DNA of 64,000 nt from NCBI GenBank assembly GCA_003049485.1, contig PYST01000056.1, positions 1 through 64,000 on the forward strand, read 5' to 3'. Below are positions 1 to 10,700 of the stretch, piece after piece. A model generated the notes under the pieces. It was not told the DNA's origin. It saw only the letters and a list, made by a program, of their open reading frames with translations, and did not search any database. Numbering within the stretch: position 1 is the first letter of the stretch; each line of letters starts with the position of its first letter. A program made the position numbers and the translations under genes. Source of the stretch: Ophioceras dolichostomum (taxonomy: Eukaryota > Ascomycota > Sordariomycetes > Magnaporthales > Ophioceraceae).

Positions 1-1290
1 TGCCACAAGGTGGGCGACTCCTGATGGCTGGCCGGTTGGCCAGACCTGCTTCCCCGAAAGGTGAGAGAGAATGCGTAGAATGTCTGAGCAAATCCGACGT
101 CAATACAGCATGCAGGCAGCCTCACACGCACGCGGTCGTCGTCAGCGGCCGTGCTGCCTCATTCGCCTACAGAAGCTTCAAGCTACTATATTTCCAATCT
201 TCGAAAGGCGTGGAAGGGCGAATGCAACCTCGCGCCCTACGTATCTCCGCTGAGGCGCATCGTGCATCTGACAGATTCGGCCTTCGCTTCGAAATACGTT
301 TTAGAGCCGCATTTGCTGTCAGAGCGTTTCTAGGAGCCCAGTAGAGGATCTGACGTCACCATTTGAGCTCTCTCTCAATCCTTCTAGTTGCCTTCTCCGG
401 AGATGCCGGAGACGTGGTCGGAGGATTAGACCGGAAGATCGACGTCTGCCCAACCGCTCGACTGGACCCACACTTCGGGGAAGGAGCCGGACGGGGGCCG
501 AGGATGCTATCCTTGGCCGACTATACGCCTATGCTACCGGCCGGTCTACAAGCAGGCCATTGGGGCAAGGTATTGTGGACGGAGCGAGGCCACGGAACCC
601 TGGTAGCCACTCATAGCATGATCTCGGGATAGAACCTAGGTAATTACTAGGCAGTTAGGCACAAATTGAACCACCAAAGATACAGTCCAAGCGGCACTCG
701 AGACGCGCGCTCAACACAAGGCTCTACTCAGGGGATGTGAGGCCTTGATTCCTATTTACCTCGGCGGTCTCTGATGCGTCGAGCCCGTGGCCTCGAGAGA
801 GTGTTGTCCGTCCGTATACTAGACCTTGAGCCTCCGGGCGCAGCAGTTTGGGCCCGGGTTTTTCATTTTTTTATCTCTTGCCATTTGAGCGAGGAGGCAT
901 GTCTCTAAGCCGTGTCTTTGCAGGGGGACAGCTTTACCTTGCTGGGACTCTGCGCCCATCTTAACTCAAGGAGCGTCGGACATGGCAGACAACCAGCTTA
1001 GCCGTCCGATGCTCGCAGACATGCAAGTACTGAGTGGTGGATATTTGCAACCATGTTGCTGCTCTAAGACGACAAGTTTTGACTGAGCCCTCCATTCATT
1101 TCCTCCATGCGCCATTGCGTCTCCCAGCGCAGCCGATATCTGCCTGCCCGAACAGGTCCGTTCTTGCGTACATACATAATAAACCGGCAATGCCTTGGAT
1201 GCAGGTTGACGGTGCTTTAACATTTGTCGGATGCTGTAACGCATAAAAATAAGGACCAGGAAGTGGTCAACCAAGCCACACTGGCAAAAC
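1..1290. other. Spacer without a recognised gene
   Basis: Several ORFs of 60-114 codons overlap here on both strands, but none shows a family motif or consistent third-position GC bias. The stretch lies downstream of the HET-domain pseudogene. I see no tRNA, repeat array or other feature that I can support. Confidence 0.5.
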
Positions 1291-3118
1291 TCAACCACGA
1301 GTTGTATCACTCGGCCAAGTCAATGGCGGCGGCCCACACCCCGAGTCCCCCAGAAGAGGAATGTCATTCTGCTCCAACGTTGTATCGATCATAGCCCCCT
1401 CGACACTGGGATCGCTACAGTGGATTGTAAGCTTGTACGGTGGCGGCGTGCTTCCTGCTGCCGCGAAGGTGTCAGTTATGGTGGTGGTTATACATCCCAG
1501 CCATGGCTTGGCCTCATCTGCCCAGCCCATATCGTCCAAATGCGTGGTCTCTCTGAGCTGTTTCACGCTGGTAAGGAGGTGCTCGGGAATGGACTCTTCG
1601 GGGTTGGCCTTCCGGACCAGTTCAGCAACGTCAGATCCGAGAAGAGGGCGGAATCCGCAAGGAGGCGTTGTTCCGCCGAGTGGGCGGTCCGTAGCACCGA
1701 GTATGATGTGGAAGTCCACGTAAGTGTTCCCGATCAAGAAGCTGGCCACGATAATCGACGTAAAGCCTTCGTTTGGGCTGACGATGAGCTGGTTGTTGGC
1801 ATCATCCCAAAGGTGTGGAGAGAGGCATCTGATAGAACCGCGCTTCTCCCAAACGTCGTGTGGGGAGAGCTCGATCTGGATCCGATGCGATCGCTTCTTG
1901 TGGAGAGCCTCGCATTCCCGGGGTGACACCGTCTTGGCCACGAAGACTGTCATCTCATCGCTCGGCTTGTGTCCAAGGTGGCTGAGAGGGATGGTGACGG
2001 ATTGTGACGGCTTGTGGCGAACAAAGCCAGTCGGCGTCTTGACAAGGCGAATCATGATGAGACTTAGCGTGCCGTCAGGGAGCTGGCTGCTTCTGTCGAT
2101 ACTCTGAAGGCTGAGGAAGGAGTCGGTGGTGTTCGAGTCAAAGTTCTTCACCCGGCTCAGCCGAGTGTTGAATCGGACCCCCTTGTTCGTGATGGAAAAC
2201 TCGGGAGGGAATGATAGAGCTCGTCAAGCGCTCTAGTTTGCTGTAGTGGCCAAAATCGGCGGGAGACCGGGCGAAGATGCGTGTGTACTCCTGCGGATCA
2301 TCAGAGATCCAGGCGAAGAGGGTGAGGTCGTTGTTTTCGCGGGCGATGGTCTCCTGAAGCCTGAGAAAGGCCTTGTTTCCTTCGCCATAGATTAATGCCA
2401 TGTGAATGTCGAAGATTCCCAGCAGGCAGTAAGCCATGTCCTCTTCCCGTGTTGTTTGCCGTTTGGCCGCCCAGGCCATGCGGCGGCCTGGAAGAAGAGA
2501 GCCGTCGGCGAGGATATCAGTGCCAATGCCAGTGATGGCAGAAAGCTCATTCCGAAACGATTCCTTGGTTCCAATAAAGACCCAATTTCCGTCAAAGAAA
2601 TGAACCTCCTGAGGGGCGATCAACTCTTGCAGAGTCCAGCCGCTCAAGAACCACCTGCAGCAGCTAAGCTCGCTAGCGGCCGCACGCTTGCTCCCCGGAT
2701 AAAACTTGGAGAGAAAGACCAAGCAGACCTCGGCGTCGCGGTACCACTGGAACATGAAGTTGATGGCCTCCGACAGCTCCGCGCTGCTGGACTTGTTGAT
2801 GCTGCACGTGTCGATCCATGCATACGGTATTCCACAGATTTTGGCATAGTAGCAAGTTCAGATTATCTTCCCGACGGCCTCTCGTTCTACCCTGGCGTGT
2901 TTCTCCTCGAACATCTGCCACAGCATGGCCCCTAGTGCCACGAGGGGTTGTTCTGCCGGGACACAAGAGGAACTCTGGCGTACTTCCGAAAATAGCCAGT
3001 CCCATTCTTGGAAGCTGACCTCGTTGAGTCCCCAGGCGTGGGAGAGAGCGGCGTATCTGACCTCTGATGATGAACTCACAGCCTTGCGCTCGTAGGCGCT
3101 TGTGTCGATCAGCCACAT
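1291..3118 (-). pseudogene. HET-domain (heterokaryon incompatibility) protein, interrupted
   Basis: HET-domain proteins are fungal non-self-recognition factors that trigger incompatibility cell death. The start MWLIDTSAYERK is followed by SEVRYAALSHAWG, then YAWIDTCSINKSSSAELSEA, SGWTLQELIAP and AYCLLGIFDIHMALIYGEG. These are the ordered hallmarks of the HET domain, with a long C-terminal part after it. Two lesions break the reading frame. At 2858-2860 an in-frame TGA sits exactly where relatives have a residue before the TC..A...G.PYAW segment, and the frame is unchanged on both sides. At about 2202-2209 one extra base in a C-rich run moves the frame just before a conserved EFSITNKGVRFNT stretch. 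The span 1291-3118 is one base more than a multiple of three, as expected. No GT-AG intron removes either lesion. It could be a real pseudogene or could contain sequence errors; the family call is secure. Confidence 0.88.
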
Positions 3119-3547
3119 GTTGAGGAAACCGGCGGCGAGGGGAAAAGGAAGAACTGTTGCGGCACAAAGAAGAACAGGAAGAGATGTACGGATAGGCGTG
3201 ACAAAGCGAGAGGCACGAGGTTGCTGCTAGGAGCGGATTGCGAGATTCAGAACTGGAGCTGAAGCAGGGGAGAAGCGAGAACAGCTTTCACAGCTGATGA
3301 TGTCCGCACATCACGTGGTCGAGCTCAGCCCCGGATTTAGGGGCCGAAAGCATACCTCAGAGCACGTAGAGATATCGGTTCACGAAAACGACTTTCTCTG
3401 GGTAAGGATTTAAAAAAAAAGCGAGCAACTCTCAGTCAGAAAGTCTATCTTTCCCCCCAAAGGCCAAACTCATTGCTTCCAAACCCTGCTCTCGTGTAGA
3501 TGAGTCCTGATTTGTATAAGGACCTACAGGGCCACACATCTGGAGAG
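3119..3547. other. Spacer upstream of the HET gene
   Basis: This region should hold the promoter of the minus-strand HET gene. It contains a short A-tract near 3411 and nothing else that I can name. Confidence 0.4.
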
Positions 3548-3733
3548 CTAGTAGCGACGCCGGCTACTGCGATAACGATGGTGGCTATGACCACCATGAC
3601 CACCCGGCGGCGGCGTGAAACAGGAGATCAGGCCTAGGGTGAGGATGAAGGAGACCGTATACCACCAGTCGAGCTCGCCCTGTTGCCTGGGCATGCCACC
3701 GCATCCGCTGCCCGTCGTGGTCAGGATTGGCAT
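3548..3733 (-). CDS. Small protein with one membrane segment and basic His-rich tail (paralogue 1)
   Basis: A 61-residue ORF of unknown function. It has a WWYTVSFILTLGLIS hydrophobic segment in the middle, followed by a Gly/His-rich stretch and the C-terminus SSRRRY. This layout (WYT.(G/S)FI.TLG, His-rich tail, final R-R-x-Y) matches the next minus-strand gene at 4548-4970, so the two look like tandem paralogues. The ATG at 3733 is preceded directly by an in-frame stop. A different frame starting at 3800 (MASSSDKSSSPCLAG) reads into the same place, so the true N-terminus may lie there with a frame change or an intron I could not define. I infer a single-pass membrane protein. The His-rich tail might bind metal, but nothing here proves it. 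Confidence 0.5.
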   Translation of the reverse strand: MPILTTTGSGCGGMPRQQGELDWWYTVSFILTLGLISCFTPPPGGHGGHSHHRYRSSRRRY

Positions 3734-4547
3734 CTAGAGGGCCGGTGGTGACATCGCCCGCTAAGCAGGGGCTGCTGCTTTTGTCCGAGCTGGAGGCCAT
3801 CGTGTAATTGGGTACTGTGTTAAACGACTGAGCCGTCGTTGGGGGAGATGTTGCGGAGTTCTTATAAAGGTCGACTTGGCTGCTTTCTTGGACAAATCCT
3901 CAGAGACAACGAGGCAGAAGATCCGCAAGAATCCCTGGGAGAGAGCAGAACAAGGAGAGTCGAGCGAATAGAGACGAGGAGCTAGATTTGGAGCTTTTCA
4001 TACACAAACCTCTGGAAAATCATTGCCACCGCTTCCCTCGCACAGAGCCATTATCACACGAGCTTCCTCCTAGTTCGATACCGACCACTCCCGCTTCGCC
4101 GCATGGAAATAGCTGTGGTTGCGGGACACCTTTTTACTACTGCTAGGGGCTTGCATCGAGCAACTGCAGAAGCTCGGTTGCTGGAAAGGAACGAACTTCC
4201 GAGAGAATGAAAGCGAGTTGGAAGGGGAGTCGTTGAGCATCCCCTGATCGATTCAGGGGTATTTATTCAGCACAGTTCGTGCACCGGTTGCTCTGCGGTG
4301 ATCGTGTGGAGCCCCTGAACTGCCTAGGTTGCTTATAAGAGTTGCCAAATCACGATACTGTGGGTGACAACCACATCCAAGAAAACACTCGACTCGCACT
4401 TAACAGAGAATTCCGGGCCTAATTGCTACTGCTTTCCAGTCTCGAGCCTCGTACTAGTTGACTTGGTGAGTTGCGCATAGTCAACCTTACCAACAAAGCA
4501 AGCAAGTCATCCGAATTGTCTATAGGCTCGCACAACTTCATCCGCAA
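3734..4547. other. Spacer between the two His-tail genes
   Basis: No ORF with a recognisable motif. The stretch carries the probable promoter of the 61-residue gene and the 3' end of its paralogue. No RNA gene or repeat was recognised. Confidence 0.4.
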
Positions 4548-4970
4548 TCAGTAAAGACGCCGCTTCGAGTTCCCATGATGATGGTGATGATGGCTGTGAT
4601 GGTGCTGCCCAGAGCTCCTATGGCCACTCTGATGTCCCGAGCCGTGTGCGTGTCCACTATGCCCGTGACTACTATGCCCGCCCTCGCGGTTCCGGCGACG
4701 AATAGGTTCGAGGAAATGGATCATGCCCAGCGTGGCTATGAAGCCCAGCGTGTACCAGACGTCGGGCTCTCGCCTATTGGGGCCGCCGCCGCTCCCGCCC
4801 CTCAGCCAGGGAAGAAACCCGTAGCGACGTGTCAGAAAGCCGATGGGATCCTCTAGTCCCTGGTCGTAAGCGCCACCACGAGGACCTTGGCCTCGGGCGT
4901 CGTCTTCGTAGACTCGCTCGGGGATGCCCGTACCTCGTCTCGTGGCATTTCCGCCTAGGAGATCATCCAT
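4548..4970 (-). CDS. Small protein with one membrane segment and long His-rich tail (paralogue 2)
   Basis: A 140-residue protein that I cannot assign to a named family. The N-terminal half is hydrophilic (about residues 1-65) and ends in GGGPNRREPD. A hydrophobic stretch VWYTLGFIATLGMIHFL follows, then RRR, then a tail of about 40 residues dominated by His, Ser and Gly, including a run of six His, and ending KRRLY. The tail is encoded by CAT/CAC repeats that appear as ATG/GTG triplets on the plus strand. The membrane segment and the C-terminal R-R-x-Y resemble the 61-residue ORF about 800 bases downstream, which suggests a tandem duplication. A role in metal binding or as a surface tail is possible but is only inference. 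Confidence 0.6.
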   Translation of the reverse strand: MDDLLGGNATRRGTGIPERVYEDDARGQGPRGGAYDQGLEDPIGFLTRRYGFLPWLRGGSGGGPNRREPDVWYTLGFIATLGMIHFLEPIRRRNREGGHSSHGHSGHAHGSGHQSGHRSSGQHHHSHHHHHHGNSKRRLY

Positions 4971-6014
4971 GATGGGGAGGGATAGGGAATAGTTAAAGAA
5001 CGTAACTCTGGGAGTTGGTTCTTGGGGGAGTAATTATTGCTGCTTGTTGTCTGCAAGTCATGCAAGGGGTTTGGTGGATTGTGGTCTCCATGTTAGGCCT
5101 CGCTGCAGGTCTAGGAGGACTGTTGAACCACTGGGTGCACCTTTCTGCACCCATGAGGAACTAGTTGCCTCAGTCATCAAGGCATCCACCTCCAACAGAC
5201 CTCAGGTCACGTGGACCCTCAGGAGTCGCCTACAAAAGCACTCCCTCCGGCCCACGCGTAGACTAGCTTTTTCTCTTCCTCGTACATCATCAGAATCAAC
5301 AGATTGGTTTACCACACGCGTGTCTTTTCCAATTGGAACCCTGGCCTTCCAACAAGGACAGCCATTGATCCTTCGTTCTCTCAATCATATAGGTTTGTAG
5401 TAAGAGTGAGCAAGGGGAAGCATGCCGTTGCGTTGTTGTGCTGAGGAGAGATGGCGGAAATATCCGAAGAAGTCGCAAGCGTTCTCTTATGTCACGCGGT
5501 TGAGGGTCTAGGCCCAGGAGAGGCAGCAAGCTAGTGTGTAACTCCCCTAGTACAAGGTGGGTTTATGGGTATTCTCTACACGTAGGGTAATAATGTAACT
5601 CCCGCGCACCTTCCCTTAACATAGACGGTCGTCCCAACTAGGCCAAATGGCCTAGTTGGTAACGCGCCACGACCGTCGGCTCCCAGATCGAGGCTGGCCC
5701 CGGCCCCTCTCTGGGAGTTCGCGAGTTCGAACCCCCGCGAAGCAAAAACCCTCTCGGGTTTTTCGAAACCACCCACCTACCCCCCGGACGGGGGGCGATT
5801 AGTTGTGTGGTGATCTTTTTGATCTTTTTCCCTTCTTCTTTTTTTGGGTTCTTGTCCAATTCTTTTATTTCAATCGAACGTCCATTGGCCAAAAACGGGT
5901 GGATTCATATTTTTGTTCTTGGGGTAAAAAAAAAAAACAAGATCGGTGCCCCGGTGAGCACCTATCCAGATGTGATTACCAGGTCCCTACCTACTCAAGG
6001 TCCCCATGCACTAT
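4971..6014. other. Spacer with a structured Pol III-like element
   Basis: The first 650 bases show no gene. From 5624 there is a dense set of inverted repeats with tRNA-type box motifs, listed separately. After it come T-rich tracts and a poly-A run near 5927-5937, and then the 3' end of the DUF3176 gene. Confidence 0.5.
5624..5763 (+). ncRNA. Candidate Pol III transcript or tRNA-derived SINE
   Basis: TGGCCTAGTTGG at 5648-5659 fits the tRNA A-box, and GAGTTCGAACCCC around 5723-5735 fits the B-box, about 65 bases apart. T-runs follow at 5759-5763 and about 5815-5819 and could end Pol III transcription. The segment is full of hairpins. There is a perfect 11-base stem (5634-5644 with 5649-5659), an enclosing 9-base stem (5624-5632 with 5669-5677), a 6-base stem around the B-box (5719-5724 with 5736-5741), and an 8-base stem 5744-5751 with 5756-5763. 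The T-arm does not close as a normal five-pair stem, so a functional tRNA is unlikely. A tRNA-derived SINE or a small structured RNA fits better. Confidence 0.4.
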
Positions 6015-8480
6015 CTACGCCATTCTACGCCGCCGCATATGATCCGTATTTACAAGAGGAATTGTATCGACAAACCCTCCTTCCCCATGACTTATCACCC
6101 TCTCTGAATCGTCCCCAAGGATAGCCACGAACCCCAGCTGCGGCCCCGTCGACCGGAACTGCACCATAGTGCTCCTTCCCACGCTATCGATGCCACTCAG
6201 ATCCATCACCTCCGCCGAACGCTCGCCCGGCGGGCCAACTGGAGTCCAAGGCGGCTGCTGCTCACCAGATCCCCCCATATCATCACTCTGCCGCTGCGCC
6301 GAAGACCCCCGCTTTCTCCCTCCTTCACCCCCGGCACCACCACTACACCTGAGCCCATAAAATGTCAACGGCAAGACATTGCTCTTCCACACAGGCCCCA
6401 CCCCGCTCCCCCGGCTCGCCACCACAGCGCACACAAGCAGCACCACCGTCGCGAACACAAGACCGCCCGGCACAGCCAGCCACCCCCACTGCAGACCCGT
6501 GCACACGCCTGTCTCCCACATCTCGCCCGTCTGATTCATAGCCGCCAGCCCCGCAGACTCGCTCTCCCACGGCGCGTCGTCGATCTTCATCGCGCCCAGG
6601 GCGCGTAGCTGGTCCGAGACCGCCACGGTGAAGTTGTCCATCGCGGCCGCGAGCGACCCCAGGCTCGCGTTGCGGCGCTGGAACAAGGGCTCCAGCCACC
6701 ACGGGTTCCCGCACGACACTGACGTCATGTCGGACTCGACGAAGGCGGTCGTGCAGCGCGTAGAGTTCCCGTCCTTCTTGGGCGGGAAGAAGGACACGTC
6801 TATGAAGTCCGCGAGAGCCGCGCCGTAGTAACCCGCCATCTGGGTGACGCAGTAGTCGGGCACCGCGGCGAACTGCGGGTCATGGGGGTTGCCCGTGAGG
6901 GAGGCGTTGTAGAGACGCACGTCTGTGTAGTTGCCGGAGACCACGTCCGCGTCTCGGAGGTATTGGGCCATCTTGCGCTCGACGGACTCCACTGTGTCCT
7001 CGGAGGTGATCTCGTCGCCGAAGGGGGGGTAGTAGCAGGGGAGGCGCAGACCTGTGTAGTAGTTCCAATGCCGGACCGTGTCGCCGATGGAGGTGTCGGG
7101 CGCGGGCGCGAGCGGGGCCAGCACGCTGGAGAGCACGGTCTCGTGGAGAACGCCCGATCGGACTTCGCCGGAGAACGTCCGCTGGCACGGGTACACCCTG
7201 CAGGTGACGGCGACGTAGTCGGTGAGCGACCTGAATTTCTCACCGATCACGTTGTTTCTCTCCACCTCGAGGCCGTGCGGGCAGGACTGCAATGTTCCGT
7301 TCGCTCCATGGGCGCACTTGGTGTCGGAGAGGGCGAGGATGCTGATGTTGACGAACGAGATGGGCGCTGCGTTGACGAACGCCGACGACAGCCAGCTCTG
7401 GGTGGGGTGTCTGGGCACGTCGTCGCGCGAGATGCTCATCCACGTCGGACTCGTCCCGTTCGCGTAGTCGAGCGTCGCATCGAAATATCTAAGCGTCTTC
7501 GCAGTCTTGTCGAGGACGACGAACTCGGACATGTCGGCGCAGGAGCTGCACAGGCCGATGGAATCGTACTCCCCAAACGTACAGTTCCCCGTCGGACACG
7601 TGGCCCGGATCGACGAGGGAGTGCCGGCCGGACTGGTGAGCCCGCTGATGACGGCCGCCTTGACGTTGGCGCTGACCGGGTTGGCGGCTTCGGGCCTGAG
7701 GTGTATCATGTTCGGCCAGGGGGCAAAGCGGGCCACAGGAACGCTCACCTGGCCCCTGGTATCCTTCCGCTGCGTGCACGAGACTGTGCGGAGCGCCTGT
7801 TGCGTGAAGGGACCGATGGAGAAGCTGATGAAAACTATCAGTCCGCCCGTCAGGGCGAAGGCGCCCGCCCATGTGGCGGGTCCTCCTCCTCTTCTCCGTC
7901 GCGCTACCAGACCTATCAAGCCGAGGGAGCCGTACATACCCCGACTGCCCCTATCGAACTGGTTGAGGTCCGCCAGTGCGCGCGGCTTGGCTGAGAACCA
8001 CGCCCATCGGGCCTGGCCCAATACCTCGACGACGACGAAGAGGAGGCTCGTCCTCAGCGATATCGTGAGGACTGCGACGACGGTGGGGAGGTTCAAAGGC
8101 CCCTGAAGCAAGGGCTTGCCGACGTTGGCGCCTAGGAGCGTAACGATGGCGGCGAACAGGCCGATGGCGACAAAGGCTGTTATTAACTCCCATGTCCAAA
8201 CGCGTAGACTGCCGGTGCCGTTGCGAGACTTTGCTGTCGGCTCAGGAGGCGCAATCCCTGGGTGGTGTGGCTCACGAACGGTCTGGAAGATCTGGGCCGT
8301 CTTGTTGCTGCTTGACGAGCTCGAACTGAGGGAGCTGACCCGGCTGTGTCTTGCAGGAGTAGTATCGTCGTACGACGGGTCGAGTTCTATTTGTGAGTAA
8401 CCGATGTCACCTCCACTGTGCGACCAGTGAGCGGGAGAGGAGGAGTCGTCTGCCGCGAAGTGCCGTTGTGGGGCCGCCAT
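6015..8480 (-). CDS. DUF3176 family membrane protein
   Basis: An 821-residue intronless protein. The start chosen is the ATG at 8480 (MAAPQRHF); the frame extends 11 codons further upstream only from a TTG. After a Ser-rich cytosolic N-terminus comes VWTWELITAFVAIGLFAAIV at about residues 100-120, the W-x-W-E signature at the first membrane segment of fungal DUF3176 proteins. Further hydrophobic segments follow (TVVAVLTISLRTSLLFVVVE and FALTGGLIVFISFSIGPFTQQ). A long extracellular-type region follows, with many Asn-glycosylation sites and paired cysteines (CPTGNCTFGEYDSIGLCSSC). The last membrane span, LAVPGGLVFATVVLLVCAVV, precedes a polar tail. The function of the family is unknown, and the protein probably sits in the plasma membrane or an endomembrane. 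Long antisense ORFs in this interval are shadows caused by high third-position GC. Confidence 0.9.
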   Translation of the reverse strand: MAAPQRHFAADDSSSPAHWSHSGGDIGYSQIELDPSYDDTTPARHSRVSSLSSSSSSSNKTAQIFQTVREPHHPGIAPPEPTAKSRNGTGSLRVWTWELITAFVAIGLFAAIVTLLGANVGKPLLQGPLNLPTVVAVLTISLRTSLLFVVVEVLGQARWAWFSAKPRALADLNQFDRGSRGMYGSLGLIGLVARRRRGGGPATWAGAFALTGGLIVFISFSIGPFTQQALRTVSCTQRKDTRGQVSVPVARFAPWPNMIHLRPEAANPVSANVKAAVISGLTSPAGTPSSIRATCPTGNCTFGEYDSIGLCSSCADMSEFVVLDKTAKTLRYFDATLDYANGTSPTWMSISRDDVPRHPTQSWLSSAFVNAAPISFVNISILALSDTKCAHGANGTLQSCPHGLEVERNNVIGEKFRSLTDYVAVTCRVYPCQRTFSGEVRSGVLHETVLSSVLAPLAPAPDTSIGDTVRHWNYYTGLRLPCYYPPFGDEITSEDTVESVERKMAQYLRDADVVSGNYTDVRLYNASLTGNPHDPQFAAVPDYCVTQMAGYYGAALADFIDVSFFPPKKDGNSTRCTTAFVESDMTSVSCGNPWWLEPLFQRRNASLGSLAAAMDNFTVAVSDQLRALGAMKIDDAPWESESAGLAAMNQTGEMWETGVCTGLQWGWLAVPGGLVFATVVLLVCAVVASRGSGVGPVWKSNVLPLTFYGLRCSGGAGGEGGRKRGSSAQRQSDDMGGSGEQQPPWTPVGPPGERSAEVMDLSGIDSVGRSTMVQFRSTGPQLGFVAILGDDSERVISHGEGGFVDTIPLVNTDHMRRRRMA

Positions 8481-9761
8481 CGCTATGCGTGAACACGAAA
8501 CAGAGATATCCAAACAAGCAAGTACATTCTCTGACCACAGATACCTAATGCCTCTTTTGCGTCAGTGACAGGCTCTCTTTCAGTCAAGTTCTGGAGTTAG
8601 AAATGAGAAAGAACCGAAAATGGTTCCAGACAAAGTGATCGACAGACATATTTGAAGCCACGGGCCGGCATTATGTATGCCCAGCAATTAGCTCCCTCCC
8701 ACGATTGTGCCTGGACGTGAACAGCTCATATCGCAATGCCAGCGGACTTGTTCTGAAGTACGGGACTTGTGTCCCCTGTCATCTATGGAATCTATGCAAA
8801 CTCGAATCCGCCCTGGTCTCTTTCGGCCCCCAAACCCGGTCCACCTTCATCGGCAGGGGGGCTTACAACCGACAGCAGCGGCAAACAATGGGGCTCTGCC
8901 AGCGGCCCGGGAGGATATATCACTTTCACTGCCTGGGATGGTGGCAATGCATCTGCCCCCGATCGGTCTGTGAGGCACTCCCATAATACGCCTCATAAGG
9001 CATGGCGTAAGACTCGCTGCGGTCAGATGCAGAAGCAGACTCGAAAAGCAAAACCATCTTGTTCATTTTACCGTTTCTACAAGACGAATTCGAGAGAAAA
9101 AAAACAAAGGAGCATCAAGCAACGTGGTAAAACAAAGGAAGGAAAAGCAAAAAGGACATAAGAAAACTTGGAAACAGATTCCCACACTCAAAGAGATTGG
9201 CCATACCGGGACACAACCTAGGGCCTCTTCGGGGGCATAACGACTCCCGTTGCCGTCGTGCTGCTATCGCCCAGCCTCTTGCAGGTGAGAGAATGGCGTG
9301 GGAAAGCTGCATATAGATGGCATGGTGAGCATATCGAGGTTCTCATTGCCATTCCTGCCCGTCCCTCTGGCTTTCCGGAGATGCCAGGTGGCGCAAGTAA
9401 GTGTGAACCTGCCTCTCATGCGTGAGTGAGGTCAGTTTAAAATTACGATTTCACAAGGGCTTGCAGGGAACAGTGTTCCCGCAAAAGCACTTGTCGCCTT
9501 TGGTTGACAGAACTGAAAACGTTTGAACGTTTTGGAAACCAATCATTGGCGCACCGCAGCAAAGGGACTGGAAAGAGTTCGCCGGTGGGGAATGTTATTC
9601 GGCAACCAGTAGTACTCTGCATACGGCAGACGGGCAGGTATCCGCAGATCCGTAGCCTTGTTTCTCAATGGCGAGATTTCCCTAGTCCCGGTTCAGCTCA
9701 ATCTAGTGATCAGTATCAGTACCTGTATCTAGCTGCTTTATCCAAACCCTCCTATCATCAT

Positions 9762-9763
<2 letters not shown>

Positions 9764-9795
<32 letters not shown>
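9764..9795. repeat. Poly-C run of 32 bases
   Basis: An uninterrupted C homopolymer followed at 9888 by the only N in the window. Length at such runs is unreliable, and the N suggests weak consensus here. It lies in non-coding sequence. Confidence 0.95.
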
Positions 9796-9797
<2 letters not shown>

Positions 9798-10600
9798 CAG
9801 TCGTACTTCCCTCAAGCGGGGTGCCGACACCAAGGTTCCGAGACTCATCTATTTGGATCAGAAGGACTGGCCGCCTCCCCAGAACTCNTAATTAAGGTGT
9901 TGCTCGGCCAGCCATCGCGTGTATAACGTTTTACTTCAGCCTCCACAGTGGCTTACACTTTCTTCTCTTTTCTTTTTTCTTCTTTTTTTTTCTTTCTTTC
10001 TTTCCTTTCCTTTCATTTCTTTTTCGCTCCTCTGATCGCTCAGTCCTCTGAAGGTATACGATTTGCGAATCTGATGTGTTACAACGCCATCTACGCCATG
10101 GATTGCTCTGCAGGCCTAGTTGGCCGCTGTGGAGGACAAAATAGGGGCCCTGATTTTCCACACACATCAGACGACTGAGGATCAAAACCGGGCTCAGCAT
10201 ATATTCGGCGTGGGTCGTAAAGCCGACATCCAATCGTCTTGTACCTGGCTCATGACAAAAGGTCCTGCCTACGAATTTCCATAGCAATCATAGGAAAGGT
10301 ATTTGCCCTTGTGTGTTGTCAGGGGGGCGATGACGACGAGACACAAGGGACTCAAATCATCACTCTCGCCAACAACGCGTAGAGAAGAGAGCAGGCACCT
10401 TGAGGAAAGGTTGCGGCAAGGTGGGCCGTACCATTAAAGGGACTGACGCTCCCGCCTTGCTTGCCACCGAGCCATCGGAGACACATTCTGGGGTTTCTGG
10501 GATCTATTATAAGTACGACCTCCCGGGGCCTTTCCTCTCCTTCTCGCTCTTCACATTCCACCAACACAACACACACTTGTACATACAACACTCGCACACA

Positions 10601-10700
10601 TACAAGAACATACAAGAACATACAAGAACATACAAGAACATACAAGAACATACAAGAACATACAAGAACATACAAGAACATACAAGAACATACAAGAACA
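10601..10700. repeat. Ten perfect copies of a 10-base tandem repeat
   Basis: The unit TACAAGAACA is repeated ten times without a mismatch over exactly 100 bases. It begins 334 bases upstream of the start codon at 10934 and so lies in the promoter or 5' leader of that gene. The flanks are rich in ACAC and TACC repeats. Perfect identity suggests recent or ongoing copy-number change. Confidence 0.97.

Noticed and set aside
5624..5763. A functional tRNA gene
   Set aside because: The A- and B-boxes are present, but the T-stem does not pair and no acceptor stem closes the structure. Reported as a SINE or structured RNA candidate instead.
6882..7994. A 370-codon plus-strand ORF inside the DUF3176 gene
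   Set aside because: Antisense shadow created by high third-position GC. The minus strand shows membrane segments, glycosylation sites and the family signature.
10601..10700. A CRISPR-like array
   Set aside because: The units are contiguous 10-base direct repeats with no spacers, in a fungal genome. It is a simple minisatellite.
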